Shown here piece after piece: positions 52,733 to 64,000 of a stretch of 64,000 nt of DNA. The position numbers and the translations under genes were made by a program. Position 1 is the stretch's first letter; the number at the start of each line of letters is the position of its first letter. Under the pieces are notes generated by a model, which saw only the letters and a list, made by a program, of their open reading frames with translations, searched no databases and was not told where the DNA came from. Source of the DNA: Alligator mississippiensis (lineage: Eukaryota > Chordata > Crocodylia > Alligatoridae). The stretch is taken from assembly GCF_030867095.1 (NCBI RefSeq), contig NC_081824.1:344156203-344220202 (forward strand), given 5' to 3'.

Positions 52733-54949
52733 GCCATCCAGAAGGTGATGTTTAAAATGTTTAATCAATGTAATCAACAAATATAAAAGTTTTTGAGACA
52801 GGAGGACTTATTTATGTCTTGTTACAAACCTAGGCCTGGGCATTGCCAGTTGCTCTACACAACTACTGGGCAGCTTACAGGGATCCAGCTTGCAGTCCAC
52901 ATTGTGGATATAGACAACCAATGAGGTTGGATCTGTTTTTTTTAAAGGGTTCATCATGAATGAGTTGTCGTGGTCTTTAAAGAAAGGTTAGCAATGTATA
53001 AAAAAAAAATCCTTTTGTTTTCCTATTCCACACTTGGAAATATTTGCACAGAACCCAAAAAGCATGTTAGGTGCTTCACCTATGTAACTTCATTTTCTAC
53101 CTCATGTAATCTGGCACTCAATAGATTTCTTCAAGGAAGAACAAATTACTAATTAAACACCAATACAACAAAATATTACTTTAATATATTTACAATCTAA
53201 AGCCACTCAAACATATTAGAATGAGCTGGTGTGGATCTCTGCATTCCTTTGACATCAGGATTAGAACCTAATGTTAGATGAACTATAGTAATAAACAATA
53301 GGTGTGGATGTGTAGATGACAACAGAGGTTTTAAAATAGCTTTGCATGACCGACTCAGTGTTGGAGTATATACAGCATAATAATGATAATTGCATGGTAC
53401 TAGTGAAAAACATAGTAGATATTCATCTTGAAGGCATGTATCTGTGACATCTCCCCCATATTTTTCTAAATGCAGACATTGTTCCTTTTCTCCTTGCAAT
53501 ATCAGAATAATTTACTCTGTGTCTAGTGATGGTTGTGGAGACAAAAATGGGTCTTCACTGTTAACCTTTTTAAGGAGGAAAAGAGACTCGTGCAAAAGAG
53601 AACCTGATTCATACAGTGTGGTGCATAATAAAGTGCTGAATAAAAGCAAGACCGCTCCTGTTTGTATGTGAACCCTTCATCTGTGGGTTCCTAATGTTCC
53701 TAAAATCTGTCCCAGGACTATTCATTTTTATAATAGTTTGCAAGCTGAACTTAAAAACAAAAACTGACCAACTGAACAATAGAAACAAGGGGAATGGACT
53801 GCACCTAAACAAGGTTTAACTATAGTCAACTTATGAGCATAATTTAAATATTCTGGGTGAAATTCACCCTGTGCATAGAGCCAACCAGGCCTTTTTGTAA
53901 TCCAAGCTAAGTGCTAGGACTGAAATATAATTTATAAAATACATTGGCCTCCTTCCACCGAACGGTGCATCTTGAAAGGGGTTAAGTGAATGGGGTATAA
54001 GGTAAACACTCTGCACCGCAACACTTGAGAAGGAAGCCTATGAAATTGAGGTAGATCATGGTTATGAAAGAGAGAATTATGTAGGGAAGAAGGATTTGTA
54101 TACGAGTGCTGACTTCGCTGGTTCGGATCAGCATACTACACTTAGGATATTTATCCTAATCTTTCAGATTTGTTTCCATTATTATTTGAATGGCTAGAAG
54201 TTTGTGCCAGTTCATTTATAGTTTGGTGGTCCACATAACATAACTGAATTTCTTTTAACATTACAGCTCAAGAGCAGAACACAGACTATAATGTTAACGT
54301 GAGCTAATTTCTTTCAGATTTCCATGGAGCATGAAGTTAACGGGGCGACTGCTCAGTCCATAATCAGACTTGATTTATACAAGGAAAATAAACCTCCTCT
54401 TGGACTATTTGGGCTGAAACCTATTCCACTTATTAAGTGATAAATTCACTAAGACACCTAAATGTGATCCTATTCCACCCTGCTTGAGCTTTTGAAAAAC
54501 CGTTAATACATCTACTTTTAAATTATGGCATCATCTTAGCTAGCACACTAATAAATAACAAAAAGCAGCAAGGAAGAAAAAGAAACCCTACATTACGTTA
54601 ATAGTTTTTCAAGGACAAAATAGGATGGAATAGGATTGTACTTAGGTGCCTAAAACCACTTAGGCACCTAATAGGTAGAACAGGATATAGCCCCTTGTCT
54701 ATTGTAAGTGACTCACTTGTCTAGAGTATACTGTTCCATCAAATAAATTTGCAATTGTTAATCACTTTTCTACTCCTTTGTATTTTTTCCTTGTGCTGTG
54801 GTACACACCTGTATACACATCACTCAGTGGTACTTGCGCTTAGCAATGATGTTGTTTCGCTGTTTGTTTTCTTTGGCTCCAATCATCTGAAAAGAAGAAA
54901 TCAGGACAATTATGATGATTTGGTAGAAAGCCACCTTCAGATACTTCTC
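52733..54949. other. NMS 3' flank / putative 3' UTR and intergenic DNA
   Basis: No AATAAA occurs in the first few hundred bases after the stop. AATAAA is found at 53,627-53,632 and 53,639-53,644 and could end a long 3' untranslated exon, but nothing else supports this. No further coding exon recognised. Confidence 0.35.
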
Positions 54950-54952
54950 ATA

Positions 54953-55400
54953 GGGCACATCTACATGTAACACTATGGCGCCATAGCAATGCACTACAGC
55001 AATGTAGTGTCCGTGGGCAAGAACCGTGATGCGGCAGCTACTTCACCATAGCAACAGACTCCCCTGGTATAGCACACTGCTACAGCAAAGTAGCTTCTAA
55101 AAATAACCGTGCATTGCACGTTTCGTAGTTTCATAGCAGCTAGGGTCAGGAGGGACCTGAACAGATCATCTAGCCTGACCCCCTGCCACAGGCAGGAATG
55201 AATGCTGGGTTCACAAGACCCCAGATAGGTGATCATCCAACCTCCTCTTGAATTTGCCCAAGGTAGGGGCGAGGACCACTTCCCTGGGACACGTACGGCA
55301 TAGTACGGGCTCTTACTGCTCCATGATTTAGTATTTCCTTTTGGAAGTACTAAATCATAGCGCAGTAACAACATCACCATAGCGACGTGTAGATGCACCC
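54953..55400. mobile_element. MITE with 3-bp duplication, hit by a CR1
   Basis: Left end GGGCACATCTACATGTAAC; the right end reads inward as GGGTGCATCTACACGTCGC. ATA flanks both sides (54,950-54,952; 55,401-55,403). The interior repeats ACTATGGCGCCATAGC-like words. A CR1 3' end is inserted at 55,125-55,290. Confidence 0.85.
55125..55290 (-). repeat. CR1 3' end nested in a MITE
   Basis: TAGTTTCATAGCAGCTAGGG, GACCCCCTGCCACAGGCAGG and CAACCTCCTCTTGAATTTGC are a - strand CR1 end. CACGT occurs at both edges (near 55,117 and 55,288) and may be a short target duplication. Confidence 0.8.
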
Positions 55401-55403
55401 ATA

Positions 55404-56036
55404 ATCTATTTTCTATTTACAATGGCTTCTTTAATAGATTAATGATAAGCATTCCCTTTCTAGGAATACACAGTAACTTTTCTTTAGGATTTCAGGGAAT
55501 ACATGCTCTGTCCCAAAAAGCAAAGGGGAATATATTAACATATATTGCATCATAAGCATATTCCTGAATAAATAATCTTCAAAAGAGAACAAAATGCTGA
55601 CCACAGTAACTACTGGGTTCAAATAATCTATTCTTAGTATCAATGACCAATAACAGTTGCTATTTACACACCCCATTTGCCTGCCCAAACAAATTACACA
55701 AATGTGAGATCTAATCTGTCTTGTCCACACTTTTTAAATTAAAGAACAAATAAAGAGCCAAATTCTGAGTACATGCAGCATTCATTGACCTCACATGGTT
55801 AGGTCTGTCCAGCAGCCAGTCACAGTTGAACACTAAGATATAGGGGAAATAAATTACCAATGGATATAGCGAATTCTCTATTTCTTGTAATGTTCATATG
55901 TCTGGATGCCTTTCTGGAAGATATGCTTAAGCCAAACAAATAAACTTTTAGAAGGTACTATGGAACCACAAATAATTATGTAAAATATATAGGAGTGAAT
56001 GAATAAAGTTTCTGGCCTATGAGACATACAATATCA
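55404..56036. other. Intergenic, no gene recognised
   Basis: No feature identified. Confidence 0.4.
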
Positions 56037-56044
56037 GACTAGAC

Positions 56045-56281
56045 CAGGGGTTCTCAAACTTCTCTTTTTGCAGACCACTTGAAAATTGCTAGGGGTCTGG
56101 GCAGACCACTTAAACTTTTTTTTTTGTTCTACAAATCAAAGCACACAACTCATATTTTAATATCAGTAGTCTTACCTTACAAGTACAGATATTCTTGATT
56201 GTTCCACAACCTTTCTGCGGACCACCTGAATGGAGCTCGCGGACCAGTGGTGGTCCACAGACCACAGTTTGAGAACATCTG
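56045..56281. mobile_element. hAT-type MITE (CAGGGGTTCTCAAAC family)
   Basis: Left end CAGGGGTTCTCAAACTTC; the right end reads inward as CAGATGTTCTCAAACTGTGG. A perfect 8-bp duplication GACTAGAC lies at 56,037-56,044 and 56,282-56,289. The interior has repeated GCAGACCACTT/GCGGACCACCT motifs. Confidence 0.9.
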
Positions 56282-56639
56282 GACTAGACAATCTAGTGGC
56301 TCTTTCTGGCTTTAAAAATCTAAATGTGTTAGATTAAACTGTTGACAAGTACCCAATAATATATAGTTGAAATAATAATCTAAACTAATTTCTAAATTAA
56401 CTATCCAGTTTGGAAAAAATTGTGGGCAATGTTAACTGCTATATGTACAGGTTTCTAATGGATGCTATTGGAAATATCCTTTTTCCCCAACAGATAAGAT
56501 ATGGTCAGTGGGAAATAGGCAAACATCAAAGGTGGAGAAACAATCTCTGTTTCTTTGTTTATGACTTAAGAAAACTGAGAGTCAAAATTAGGGTTAGGAG
56601 TTCCCAAATTTTGTTCATGGAAGGCTGTACAGGCATCCC

Positions 56640-57045
56640 GCATCTTATGCGCATTTAACTTGCGTGAATTCAACTATACGTGGGGGGGCGGGGCTTGAGT
56701 CTGCACGCGGCACTGCCGCTTACCTTGAGGCCCGGCCACCACCATGCTGCCAGCAGTGACTGCCTCTGCCTCCAAAACCTCCTGCTGCCGTCATGGAGCC
56801 GTGCCCGGCGCTGTGTGGCCAGCTGCCAGGCGTGGTGGTGGCCGGGCGGCACGCAGCCATCCCCACCACCACCCCGAGCTGCGCCGCTGCCGCCGGCCGC
56901 ACAGCTCTAAGCGCAGCTCCATGGCGGCAGCAGGAGGTTTTGGAGGCAGAGGCAGTCACCGTTGGCACCGTTGGTAACGTGCAATTTCATTATACGTGAT
57001 TTTCGCCTTTAGAACGTAACCACCGCGTAAGATGCGGGATGCCTG
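56640..57045. mobile_element. Tigger/pogo-like MITE with CpG-rich core
   Basis: Left end CAGGCATCCCGCATCTTATG; the right end reads inward as CAGGCATCCCGCATCTTACG, a near-perfect inverted repeat. TA flanks both ends, as for Tc1/mariner-pogo transposons, and TGCGTGAATTCAACTATACG resembles Tigger subterminal sequence. The GC-rich core holds an inner palindrome (CCTCCAAAACCTCCTGCTGC opposite GCAGCAGGAGGTTTTGGAGG). Open frames of 60-80 codons on both strands are by-products. Confidence 0.85.
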
Positions 57046-57047
57046 TA

Positions 57048-58211
57048 TAGTGATCATGACATCATGCTGGGGGCCATATAACAAAATGAATCTATGATGC
57101 AATACTTCCATGAATAGATTTAACAGAATATGCCTTACATATGCAAGGTTAAAATTAAGGTAAATACAAGGCTGTTACAAAGGTTTCATTTACTAATGAA
57201 CAGACAATTACTACAGCCTCAATCAGTTGAATCTGTCAAGGACCTATGCCATTGAAAAAGTTTCTTTCCAGGCTGCATGCAAATAATTCACTGGCCATAA
57301 GTTACCCATGGATCTCACTTTGGGAGATCCTATAGCATTTATAATGGTATAAGAGGGTCTATGACCAAGTGGTATCTCATCTTGATTGTCAGAACAATAT
57401 GTTGGATACAATTATACTATCCAAACATTTTACCAGGAGTGAAGTGTCACATCAAGATAAACATGCTTTCCAGCAATAACAATAAGAGAACACTCGGTGG
57501 AGGTGTGCACTGCAATTTTTCCTAGGTTTGCTCATGAGGAAGTCATATGCCAACATGACCATAGGTGGCCAGAACCTCACTGATATCCTTAGCAGGGGGT
57601 ATGGAAGAGTTTATGCATATGGAAGCCTGTAGGCCAACTAATGGCAAAAAAATTCCTCCCCAAACTGTAGAGGAATAAGATAGCCTGTCAGTTAGTGCAC
57701 AGCACTTTGGACCGCCTGTGGTCTATTTCTGTCCCTCTAACTATCTGTGACCTGCAATTCAGCAAAGAAATTAAGCATGCGCTTACAAAATACTCATGTG
57801 CTTTACTTCTGTTGATAGGAAGAGGACTAACATTTGCTTATATGCTGAACTGAGGATCATGCTGATTGTACTTAGCTTTAAGCAGGTGTTTTACTGAAAG
57901 GGACCTGTGTATATTTATTTCTACCTATGTTTATCTATTTGTAAGAGGAGACTCCATACCTGTCTCCAGGAGTATTGTGAGGCTTAATTAATTAGTGTTC
58001 AAAAATTTCTTTGAGAAGCTCAGTAAAAGCAAAGAATAAATGTGAATGAAGTTGGTTAATGCCCAATGCTTTTGAGAAAACATTGACAGTTTGAGGATTT
58101 GTCTGAAATTGGACCAAATTCAGGGTCTGGGATATGAGTTATTATAAAACGAGGGCCAGAGCAGGACACCCTGAGTACAATAAATAGTATCTTACTCCAG
58201 GAGTATGCCAC
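57048..58211. other. Intergenic with ancient repeat scraps
   Basis: 57,755-57,820 (CAATTCAGCAAAGAAATTAA, GCATGCGCTTAC) and 57,840-57,900 resemble a conserved amniote repeat. 57,965-58,030 (GTGAGGCTTAATTAATTAGT) resembles a MIR-type 3' end. No gene. Confidence 0.4.
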
Positions 58212-58214
58212 TGA

Positions 58215-58466
58215 GGGCACGTCTACACGAAACGCTTAACGCACAGTAGCCTAATAACACTGCACAGTAATGTGCCAGGCAAAAACTATGCTAATATGCT
58301 ACTGTGCAGTAGTATTAAGTTACTGCACAGTAAGTGTCATTAAAAAACCATGTGTTGGCGCTACTGCACAGTAACTGTATTTACTGCACACTTAGTACTT
58401 CATTAAGCAAGTACTAAACTAAATGCACAGTAATTACCGCACATTAATGAACACGTAGATGCACCC
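58215..58466. mobile_element. MITE with 3-bp duplication, complete copy
   Basis: Left end GGGCACGTCTACACGAAACG; the right end reads inward as GGGTGCATCTACGTGTTC. TGA flanks both sides (58,212-58,214; 58,467-58,469). The interior is made of several TACTGCACAGTA-like palindromic words. Same terminal motif as 54,953-55,400. Confidence 0.87.
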
Positions 58467-58469
58467 TGA

Positions 58470-59092
58470 TATCAATAGGCCACTAGTGAAGTAGTGGTAT
58501 TCAACATGAGTAATAGTATAAGAGTTTAGCTTTAAAAATAAGTCACTGGTGATTTTTATTTTTTTTTTTATGATTGGTCCTTGTCCAGCATGTACATAAG
58601 CACTCTGCTGGATTACAGTCCATACTTCTCAGGTCTACTTTATTCCTGTTTATCTCCATGACACTTGTAAATGAAGCAGAGTTTTGCTTACTGTTTTTTC
58701 CACTGACTTCAGAGCTGCCATCATTCCTCTGCTGCAAGAATCAGATTAATTCTACAACAGTCAGGAGAAGCATCATTGCATTTAGTTCCTCTACAGTACC
58801 ACGCAGGTACTTGTGGTCTCTGAAAGGGCTGGCACTAACGCTAATGAGAAACAGACATGCTTGTAATGTAGAAATTTGTAAATAATGGATCTAGTGGTGT
58901 GCTTATGATGATAGCTGCTGGTGTGGAGGTACCTATGGTGGTCAGTTGCTTTCCAGTATTATGGTGGTGATATAGCCATTGCCAACAGTGATTTTCAAAA
59001 AATGAATTTTCAGGGCAGAGTATTCCAGAGTCAGTTAAATGAAGGAGTGGAAGTTGTTAAAGTCCTGGTAGAATTTTGCCAGAGATTCCTTC
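58470..59092. other. Intergenic, no gene recognised
   Basis: A 103-codon frame at 58,574-58,885 has no known motif. Its end (CCACGCAGGTACTTGTGG) contains a GT but no exon partner was found. Confidence 0.35.
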
Positions 59093-59310
59093 TAGGGATG
59101 TGCGAAGCGGACCCTATTTGATATGGATTCAGCCCGAATCAGGGACAATGATTCTATTAATTGATTCTGATCATTGTCCCTGATTCGATTTGGCCGAATC
59201 CGAATCTGAACATTCAATGCCGATCCAGAGAATCAGCGATTCGGACACAGACACAGCTTTAAAAGTTTTTTCTACATACCTTGAGGTAGGAGGCACGGCT
59301 CGTGGTTGGA
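59093..59310. mobile_element. Fold-back hAT element, left end only
   Basis: TAGGGATGTGCGAAGCGG, CCCTGATTCGATTTGGCCGA and ACACAGCTTTAAAAGTTTTT match the left arm of 9567-10,380 and 22,148-22,929. Similarity ends at about 59,310, so this copy is truncated. Confidence 0.8.
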
Positions 59311-60131
59311 TAGTCATTGATAAAAAAAAATTGGAATTGTATTGCACCAAGGGTAGAGCAGCATATTCCAGAGAGCTAAGGATCTCCCACTAAAAAAATG
59401 TCTGTCAACCCCCAGCTCCTAAATCACAGGCGCTGATCCCAAGTGTCCCACTTTTGTCAAATGTGGTAAAACATGAAGTAAGAGGGCATTATTATAATGA
59501 GACACACACAGATACAACCTATGTTAAAAGAATTGTCATACATTCTAAAAATATAAAAACATCAGAATTAAGATTGCCTGTCCAATTTTAATTTCCCTCC
59601 ATTGAAAGTATTCATTATGAGATCAACTTTAAATACATGATCATTCTAATTTTTCCCCCATAGAATCCCTGCTTATTAAGTCCATAGGCCAGATAGTACT
59701 AACTCAATGAGAAAGTGTCCAATATGTCATTATCACCTCACTGCTTAATTTACTGCACACTTTTTAATCCCTACTTTGATAGCAGATTTATTAACTTCCT
59801 CCTGAAGTTTTCTTGGGTGCACACTAGTATCCACATTTTTAAAAACATTAAGAAAGAGGGGCACCACTGCTTCTATTTTTATAGAAAGAGCATTGGTTCT
59901 ATCCCCACATGATATTCTGTGTTTTGTGGCAAACAAGGCACAACAAACATGACAGTCAAAAAATATATACTTCAAATTTAGTCATCAGAAAGGGAGGGAA
60001 GAAGGGAGGAAAGCCCTGTGTTTTCAGTTTATCTTCCAGACTCAGCAGGGGTCACTAACCAGATCATTTTAAAAGTAGAAGTCATTCCTGCCATGCAGCT
60101 TCACTCCAGAAGTAGCATTTCAATCGCTAAG
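59311..60131. other. Intergenic, no gene recognised
   Basis: ATTCCAGAGAGCTAAGGATC near 59,367 and GTATTCCAGAGTCAG near 59,019 bracket the truncated hAT and look alike, but the match is too short to build on. Confidence 0.35.
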
Positions 60132-60320
60132 ATCATAGAATCACAGACAACTAGGCTGAAAGGGACCTCACGGTAATCTGGTCCAAGCCCCTGCTTAAGG
60201 AAGTGTTGTTCCAGTCTAATTCATCCTTGATAAATGTTTGACTAACCTGCCTTTAAAATTTTTTAATTTTAGATTCAACAGCCCTCTCAAGACAGTCTGT
60301 TCAAGTGTTTAAGGTGAGGA
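60132..60320 (-). repeat. Old CR1 3'-end fragment
   Basis: ATCATAGAATCACAGACAAC, AAGGGACCTCACGGTAATCT and ATTCAACAGCCCTCTCAAGA follow the order of an old CR1 3' end on the - strand. Confidence 0.7.
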
Positions 60321-61647
60321 CATGCAAGCTATTCATCTCTTTGCAAAGACATTCTGTAAACATCATAAAGGAAGGAGAAATTTGTGAACATTCTTCTGGA
60401 TGGCAAGTTATGCTTAGCTGAGGAAAGTCTTGTTTTGGATATCACAGTAATGGACCTCATAGATATTATCAGAAAGAAGCAGGCATAACATTTATCTTAC
60501 ATGGGTTTACACTGGTGTAACTCTATTGGTGCTGGGGGACTTACTCCTGGTTTATAGCAGCTTTGTGGACCCATCCACATGGCTCTCTGAACTTAAGATT
60601 TCTAAGTGAGTGAAACAAAGATTTTACCACTTCAGGCTAGGAGACTAGGGGTCAATGAATTAGTAAATGAGTCATGCTTATGCAACTCAAGGAAATCTGC
60701 AGGGGAAAGCAAAATATGAAACAAGGAGATAAAATTTGGAGTTGGAGGGGTGGGAGCAGTAAAGAACAGCAGATGCTTAATTTTTCCCCAACAGATACAT
60801 AAATGATCTGTGCTTGATTTCTCCAAGAGCAATATGTACCATCCTCAGTGCACTTGGCCAGCAAAGAATAAATTTAAGCCTCATCAAGTCACTGCATGAT
60901 GTTTAAAGGAACAGTGCAGCACATTAAAATCATTCTGCTAGTTCCTACGAGCAATCTTATCCCAGCCATGCCTGAAAAAATTTTCAATAGTAGAGGCTCA
61001 ATCCTGGGCAAAATTACTTTGTAACTTGATGCGCCTTATTGTGACCCTCATTCCTGCATGTCCAGGACTCCTGGATTTGGGTGTCTCTGAAACGGACTTG
61101 ATGCAAAAAACTAGATGTTTCTCTTTTCTTAAGATTTGGAGAAAGGGAGCTGTTTTCAGTTTATTAGCTAGTATTTCTTATGTTAACATTCCACTTTGTG
61201 ACAATCAATCCAGCCTTTTGATTTACTACTACTTTACCGCCATGATTTGTAATGCCGAGAAGCCATAGCCACGAACTAGGATTTCATTGTACTGTACACT
61301 GGACAAACACAGAGCAAGAAGATGCCTGCCCAAAAAGCTTGCAAATACAGACAGATGGAAGAGAACAAGGAAACAACAAAACACTTGGTCAACATGATCT
61401 CAGAACCACATTTGTAACTGGCATCAAGGGAAAGGAGAGGTTTAAAGGGATTTTGAAAGAAGATAATAAAGCCCCTTGTGGTTGCTTATGGGGAGCTCCT
61501 CTTTGTTGTTAGGAAAGCATGGATGAGAGCACACAGTGTTAGTATTAGAATATAACAAGTGAGTGCTGGAGTTCAGAAGTTGATCAGAGCCAGGGGTTGA
61601 CATACTTATAGGAAACGAGCATTGACAGGTAGGTCAGATAGGGCCAT
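60321..61647. other. Intergenic, no gene recognised
   Basis: Frames at 61,026-61,268 and 61,252-61,512 lack recognisable motifs. Confidence 0.4.
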
Positions 61648-62142
61648 AGGAAAGTAGGGCTGGAAGGGACCTCACAAAACCATCAAGTTTTGTCCCTGCT
61701 CAAGGCAGGATCCTACCTGAGTAAACCATCCCTGCCAAATGTCCATCTAATCTACTCTTGAAAATTCCCAAGGACAGCGAGTCCACAATTTCTCTACATA
61801 GTCTGTCCCAATGCTTTACTACCCTTATAGTCAGAAAGTTCCTCATCTCCAACCTAAATTCCCCCTGCTGCAACTCAAGGCTATTGCTCCTAGTCCTGTT
61901 CCCTACAGCCACAGAAAAAAGCCCATCTCCATCGTCTCTATAATTGCCTTTCAGGTATTTGAAGACTTATTAAATCTCCCCCTCCCCCATCAATTTTCTC
62001 TTTTTCAGGCTAAATAACCCTCTTTCAGCCTTTATACATGAGTCTTGCCTCTCAGGCCCCTTATTTTTGCTTCCCTGTGCTAGACTCTTTCCAAACTGTG
62101 CACATCCTTGAAGTGTGAGGCTCAAAACACTGTACTCTAAGT
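61648..62142 (-). repeat. Old CR1 fragment
   Basis: Runs from the 3' end (GGGCTGGAAGGGACCTCACA) through CTCCAACCTAAATTCCCCCT to GTGTGAGGCTCAAAACACTG. The - strand frame at 61,700-61,912 reads NRTRSNSLELQQGEFRLEMR, a CR1 C-terminal remnant. Confidence 0.75.
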
Positions 62143-62169
62143 TATGAAAGTAAAAGATGCACTATAAGA

Positions 62170-62390
62170 AAAGGGAGGTAACAGACAGATACATGTGGAT
62201 GTCCCAGTGATGCTAGGAAAACAATCTTTGTAACAAGTCTGGATGGATAGCAATGGGCCAAGGTTGTGCTTGTCAAGGCCAAAATGAAGGAAGTTGCAGT
62301 AACAGAGGTGGGAGATGATCAGAGTCTGGATGAGAGTTGCAGCTATGCAGTTAACCAGGAAAGGCTTATGCTTACTCATGCAATACATTT
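62170..62390 (-). repeat. Decayed L2-like LINE fragment
   Basis: The - strand shows LIISHLCYCNFLHFGLDKHN and LGPLLSIQTC, matching the SRLDYCN...LxxLQxVQN region of L2-type reverse transcriptases. It is related in position to the piece at 1735-1935. Confidence 0.55.
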
Positions 62391-64000
62391 GAATCCATTC
62401 TTGTTTAGGAAAGCATGAAAACTCATTTCAGCAGGAGATCTAAGTGCCTGGTTGAATCATGGCTTCAAACATATGCTTAATTCCCATTGAAGATGATGGG
62501 TGTTAGTATGTGCTTAAGTACCTGGGCTGTACTAAGACCTCAGCAAGAAAGGCATTATAGTTTAGCTGCGGCTGAGACCTGAGAAAGTGATTATTATGTT
62601 GGAGGTTCCTTGCCAGTGTGGACCAAAGGAGCAGATCTCATTGGTCAATATCAGATAGCAAGAAAATGGAAGAGAAGAGGTTTACAACTGTGATGGTATT
62701 GGGAATGGTAAAACATCCATGATGTCCATTTTGTGTACCTTCACATATTTTGAAGGTATCATGAAGAGGAGGCATGGGGGACACTACCACAACACTGCTA
62801 GAGACCAACAACTCTAATATAAAATACAAAAGCATTCCAGAAACCTGGGACTGAGCGCTAGGCATCAGCCATCCCAGGTGACAGCTGTAATCAGTAGAAC
62901 ATGGGATGATCTTGTACCAGGGACATGCTATTCACATACACAAAGGACCCAATCCTGTAGTCCTAGCCTTCAGCAGGAGTTCTGGGTACATGTGCACGGA
63001 GATTTAATGCATGTAAAACTTGTGATTGATTCCCATTCCTGTCTTTGACTTTGCAAATGGCTACTAGCATAATAAGTGTTCATGGGGTTAATAGCTTACT
63101 TTAAGTTTGCTTGTTTTTAATAGATGGACTGGATCTCAGTGATAAAGGAACCCCATCATGATACTGCTGGAAAAAATATTGCCGCAGATGCTACTCACAG
63201 CATCACTAAGCCACTCACAGTACAGATAGTGTGAGTAACTGGAGAGAGCATCATTTCCTCTGTTCTTTTGAAGAAAACTGCTCCATTCCTTCCCTTTACT
63301 TGGGAATAGCTACTTCCATGAGGGGAAAAAAAATAACAATCCTTCTTATTCCTAGCACTTTATAACTGTAAAGCATTCAATAAACAGCAACTGTTTAAAA
63401 GGCAGTCTTATGCCCCCTATGAATTCAGGAGGAAAATACAATCTGACAGCTGGGGGGAAGCCAAAGCAAGAAAAAAACCACTGATTTGACAAAGGTCAAA
63501 ACAGCAAGGAAGTACCACAACTAAGATAAAACCATGAACTCTCATGCTTTGATCCAGATGGTCAAGCTGCCTCTCTAAACTACATAGTCCCAAAGAAATG
63601 TTGACAAAGATATTTAATCTTCATGCAGGGCTGCACAGTTTTGGAACATGCAGTGTTAAGGACTTGCAAGAAGACCAAAAGCACATTCTGGTGTAAAAAA
63701 TTATATGAGATTCTAATCTTTGATAAAAGCACTTTTTAAAACAGAGATGTGTACAGCTGTCTGAGAGAAGAGAACAAAATAGGTTTATTTTGGGGGAAGG
63801 AGGAGGAGGAGTACTGGGACAACTAGTAGGGACTCTCTGAAGTCAGGATCTTGATGTCTGCCTTTATCTTTTTGGTGTCTGCACATATAACAAAATGCAG
63901 GCTTGAGTCTCTTTGATCATGGGGATTTTTACTTCTTCAGATTCATTACACAAAAGCTATATTTCTAAATATAAATGGAATTAAACCCATTATAAAAAGG
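62391..64000. other. Intergenic, one weak exon-like segment
   Basis: At 63,124-63,232 an open stretch (MDWISVIKEPHHDTAGKN start) follows TTTTTAATAG and runs into GTGTGAGTAA, so an acceptor and donor could be read, but the protein is unrecognised and no partner exon was found. The rest holds nothing I can assign. Confidence 0.3.

Noticed and set aside
53627-53644. AATAAA pair as the certain NMS polyadenylation site
   Set aside because: About 0.9 kb past the stop with no other support, so mentioned only as a possibility.
1-64000. CRISPR arrays, operons, rRNA or tRNA genes
   Set aside because: The repeats present are interspersed transposons and microsatellites of a vertebrate genome; no evenly spaced direct repeats with unique spacers and no RNA gene core were seen.

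Overview
This window looks like nuclear DNA of a crocodilian. The basis is CR1 LINEs whose 3' ends read like the alligator-type CR1 tail, many short hAT-type MITEs, a Penelope-like retroelement, and one host gene, neuromedin S (NMS), with reptile-like features. The species assignment comes from recognising repeats, not from a search. There is no bacterial or viral genome structure, no CRISPR array, and I see no tRNA or rRNA gene.

Layout. Positions 1 to about 43,250 are intergenic and made mostly of repeats: four long CR1 copies (about 6.9-8.2 kb, 12.9-15.0 kb, 15.5-17.6 kb and 19.4-21.8 kb), an older CR1 at 33.2-35.5 kb split by a solo-LTR-like insert, a Penelope-like element at 24.2-25.7 kb with a 432-codon open frame, and at least three families of short inverted-repeat transposons, many with target-site duplications that can be read directly. 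Positions 43,270-52,732 hold the complete coding part of NMS on the + strand: ten exons, nine introns with GT/AG ends and a 170-residue prepropeptide. The gene begins in a CpG-rich segment with a TATA-like site. Its introns carry a TAGATC/TATC satellite, a LINE 3' end, a CR1 tail with a nested hAT MITE, a decayed hAT transposon ending about 40 bases before exon 4, and a 3-bp-TSD MITE. Positions 52,733-64,000 are 3' flank and intergenic DNA with scattered MITEs, a Tigger-like element and CR1 remnants.

How the parts relate. The only host system visible is one neuropeptide precursor: signal peptide, pro-region, a 37-residue spacer peptide, then a 32-residue peptide ending in the neuromedin U/S amidation core, each separated by basic cleavage sites. 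It contains a 20-residue exon that recalled mammalian NMS sequences lack and that resembles a stretch of neuromedin U. The rest is a layered transposon record in which nesting gives relative ages: for example CR1 into CR1 at 19.4 kb, MITE into CR1 at 42.2 kb, CR1 into MITE at 55.1 kb, and hAT into CR1 at 45.1 kb.

I did not find an obviously new multi-gene system. The observations most worth a second look are the extra NMS exon, the MITE group with 3-bp target duplications that are not TWA, the four-copy hAT MITE family, the hammerhead-like motif in the Penelope-like element, and a 67-bp inverted duplication in which one arm interrupts a CR1.
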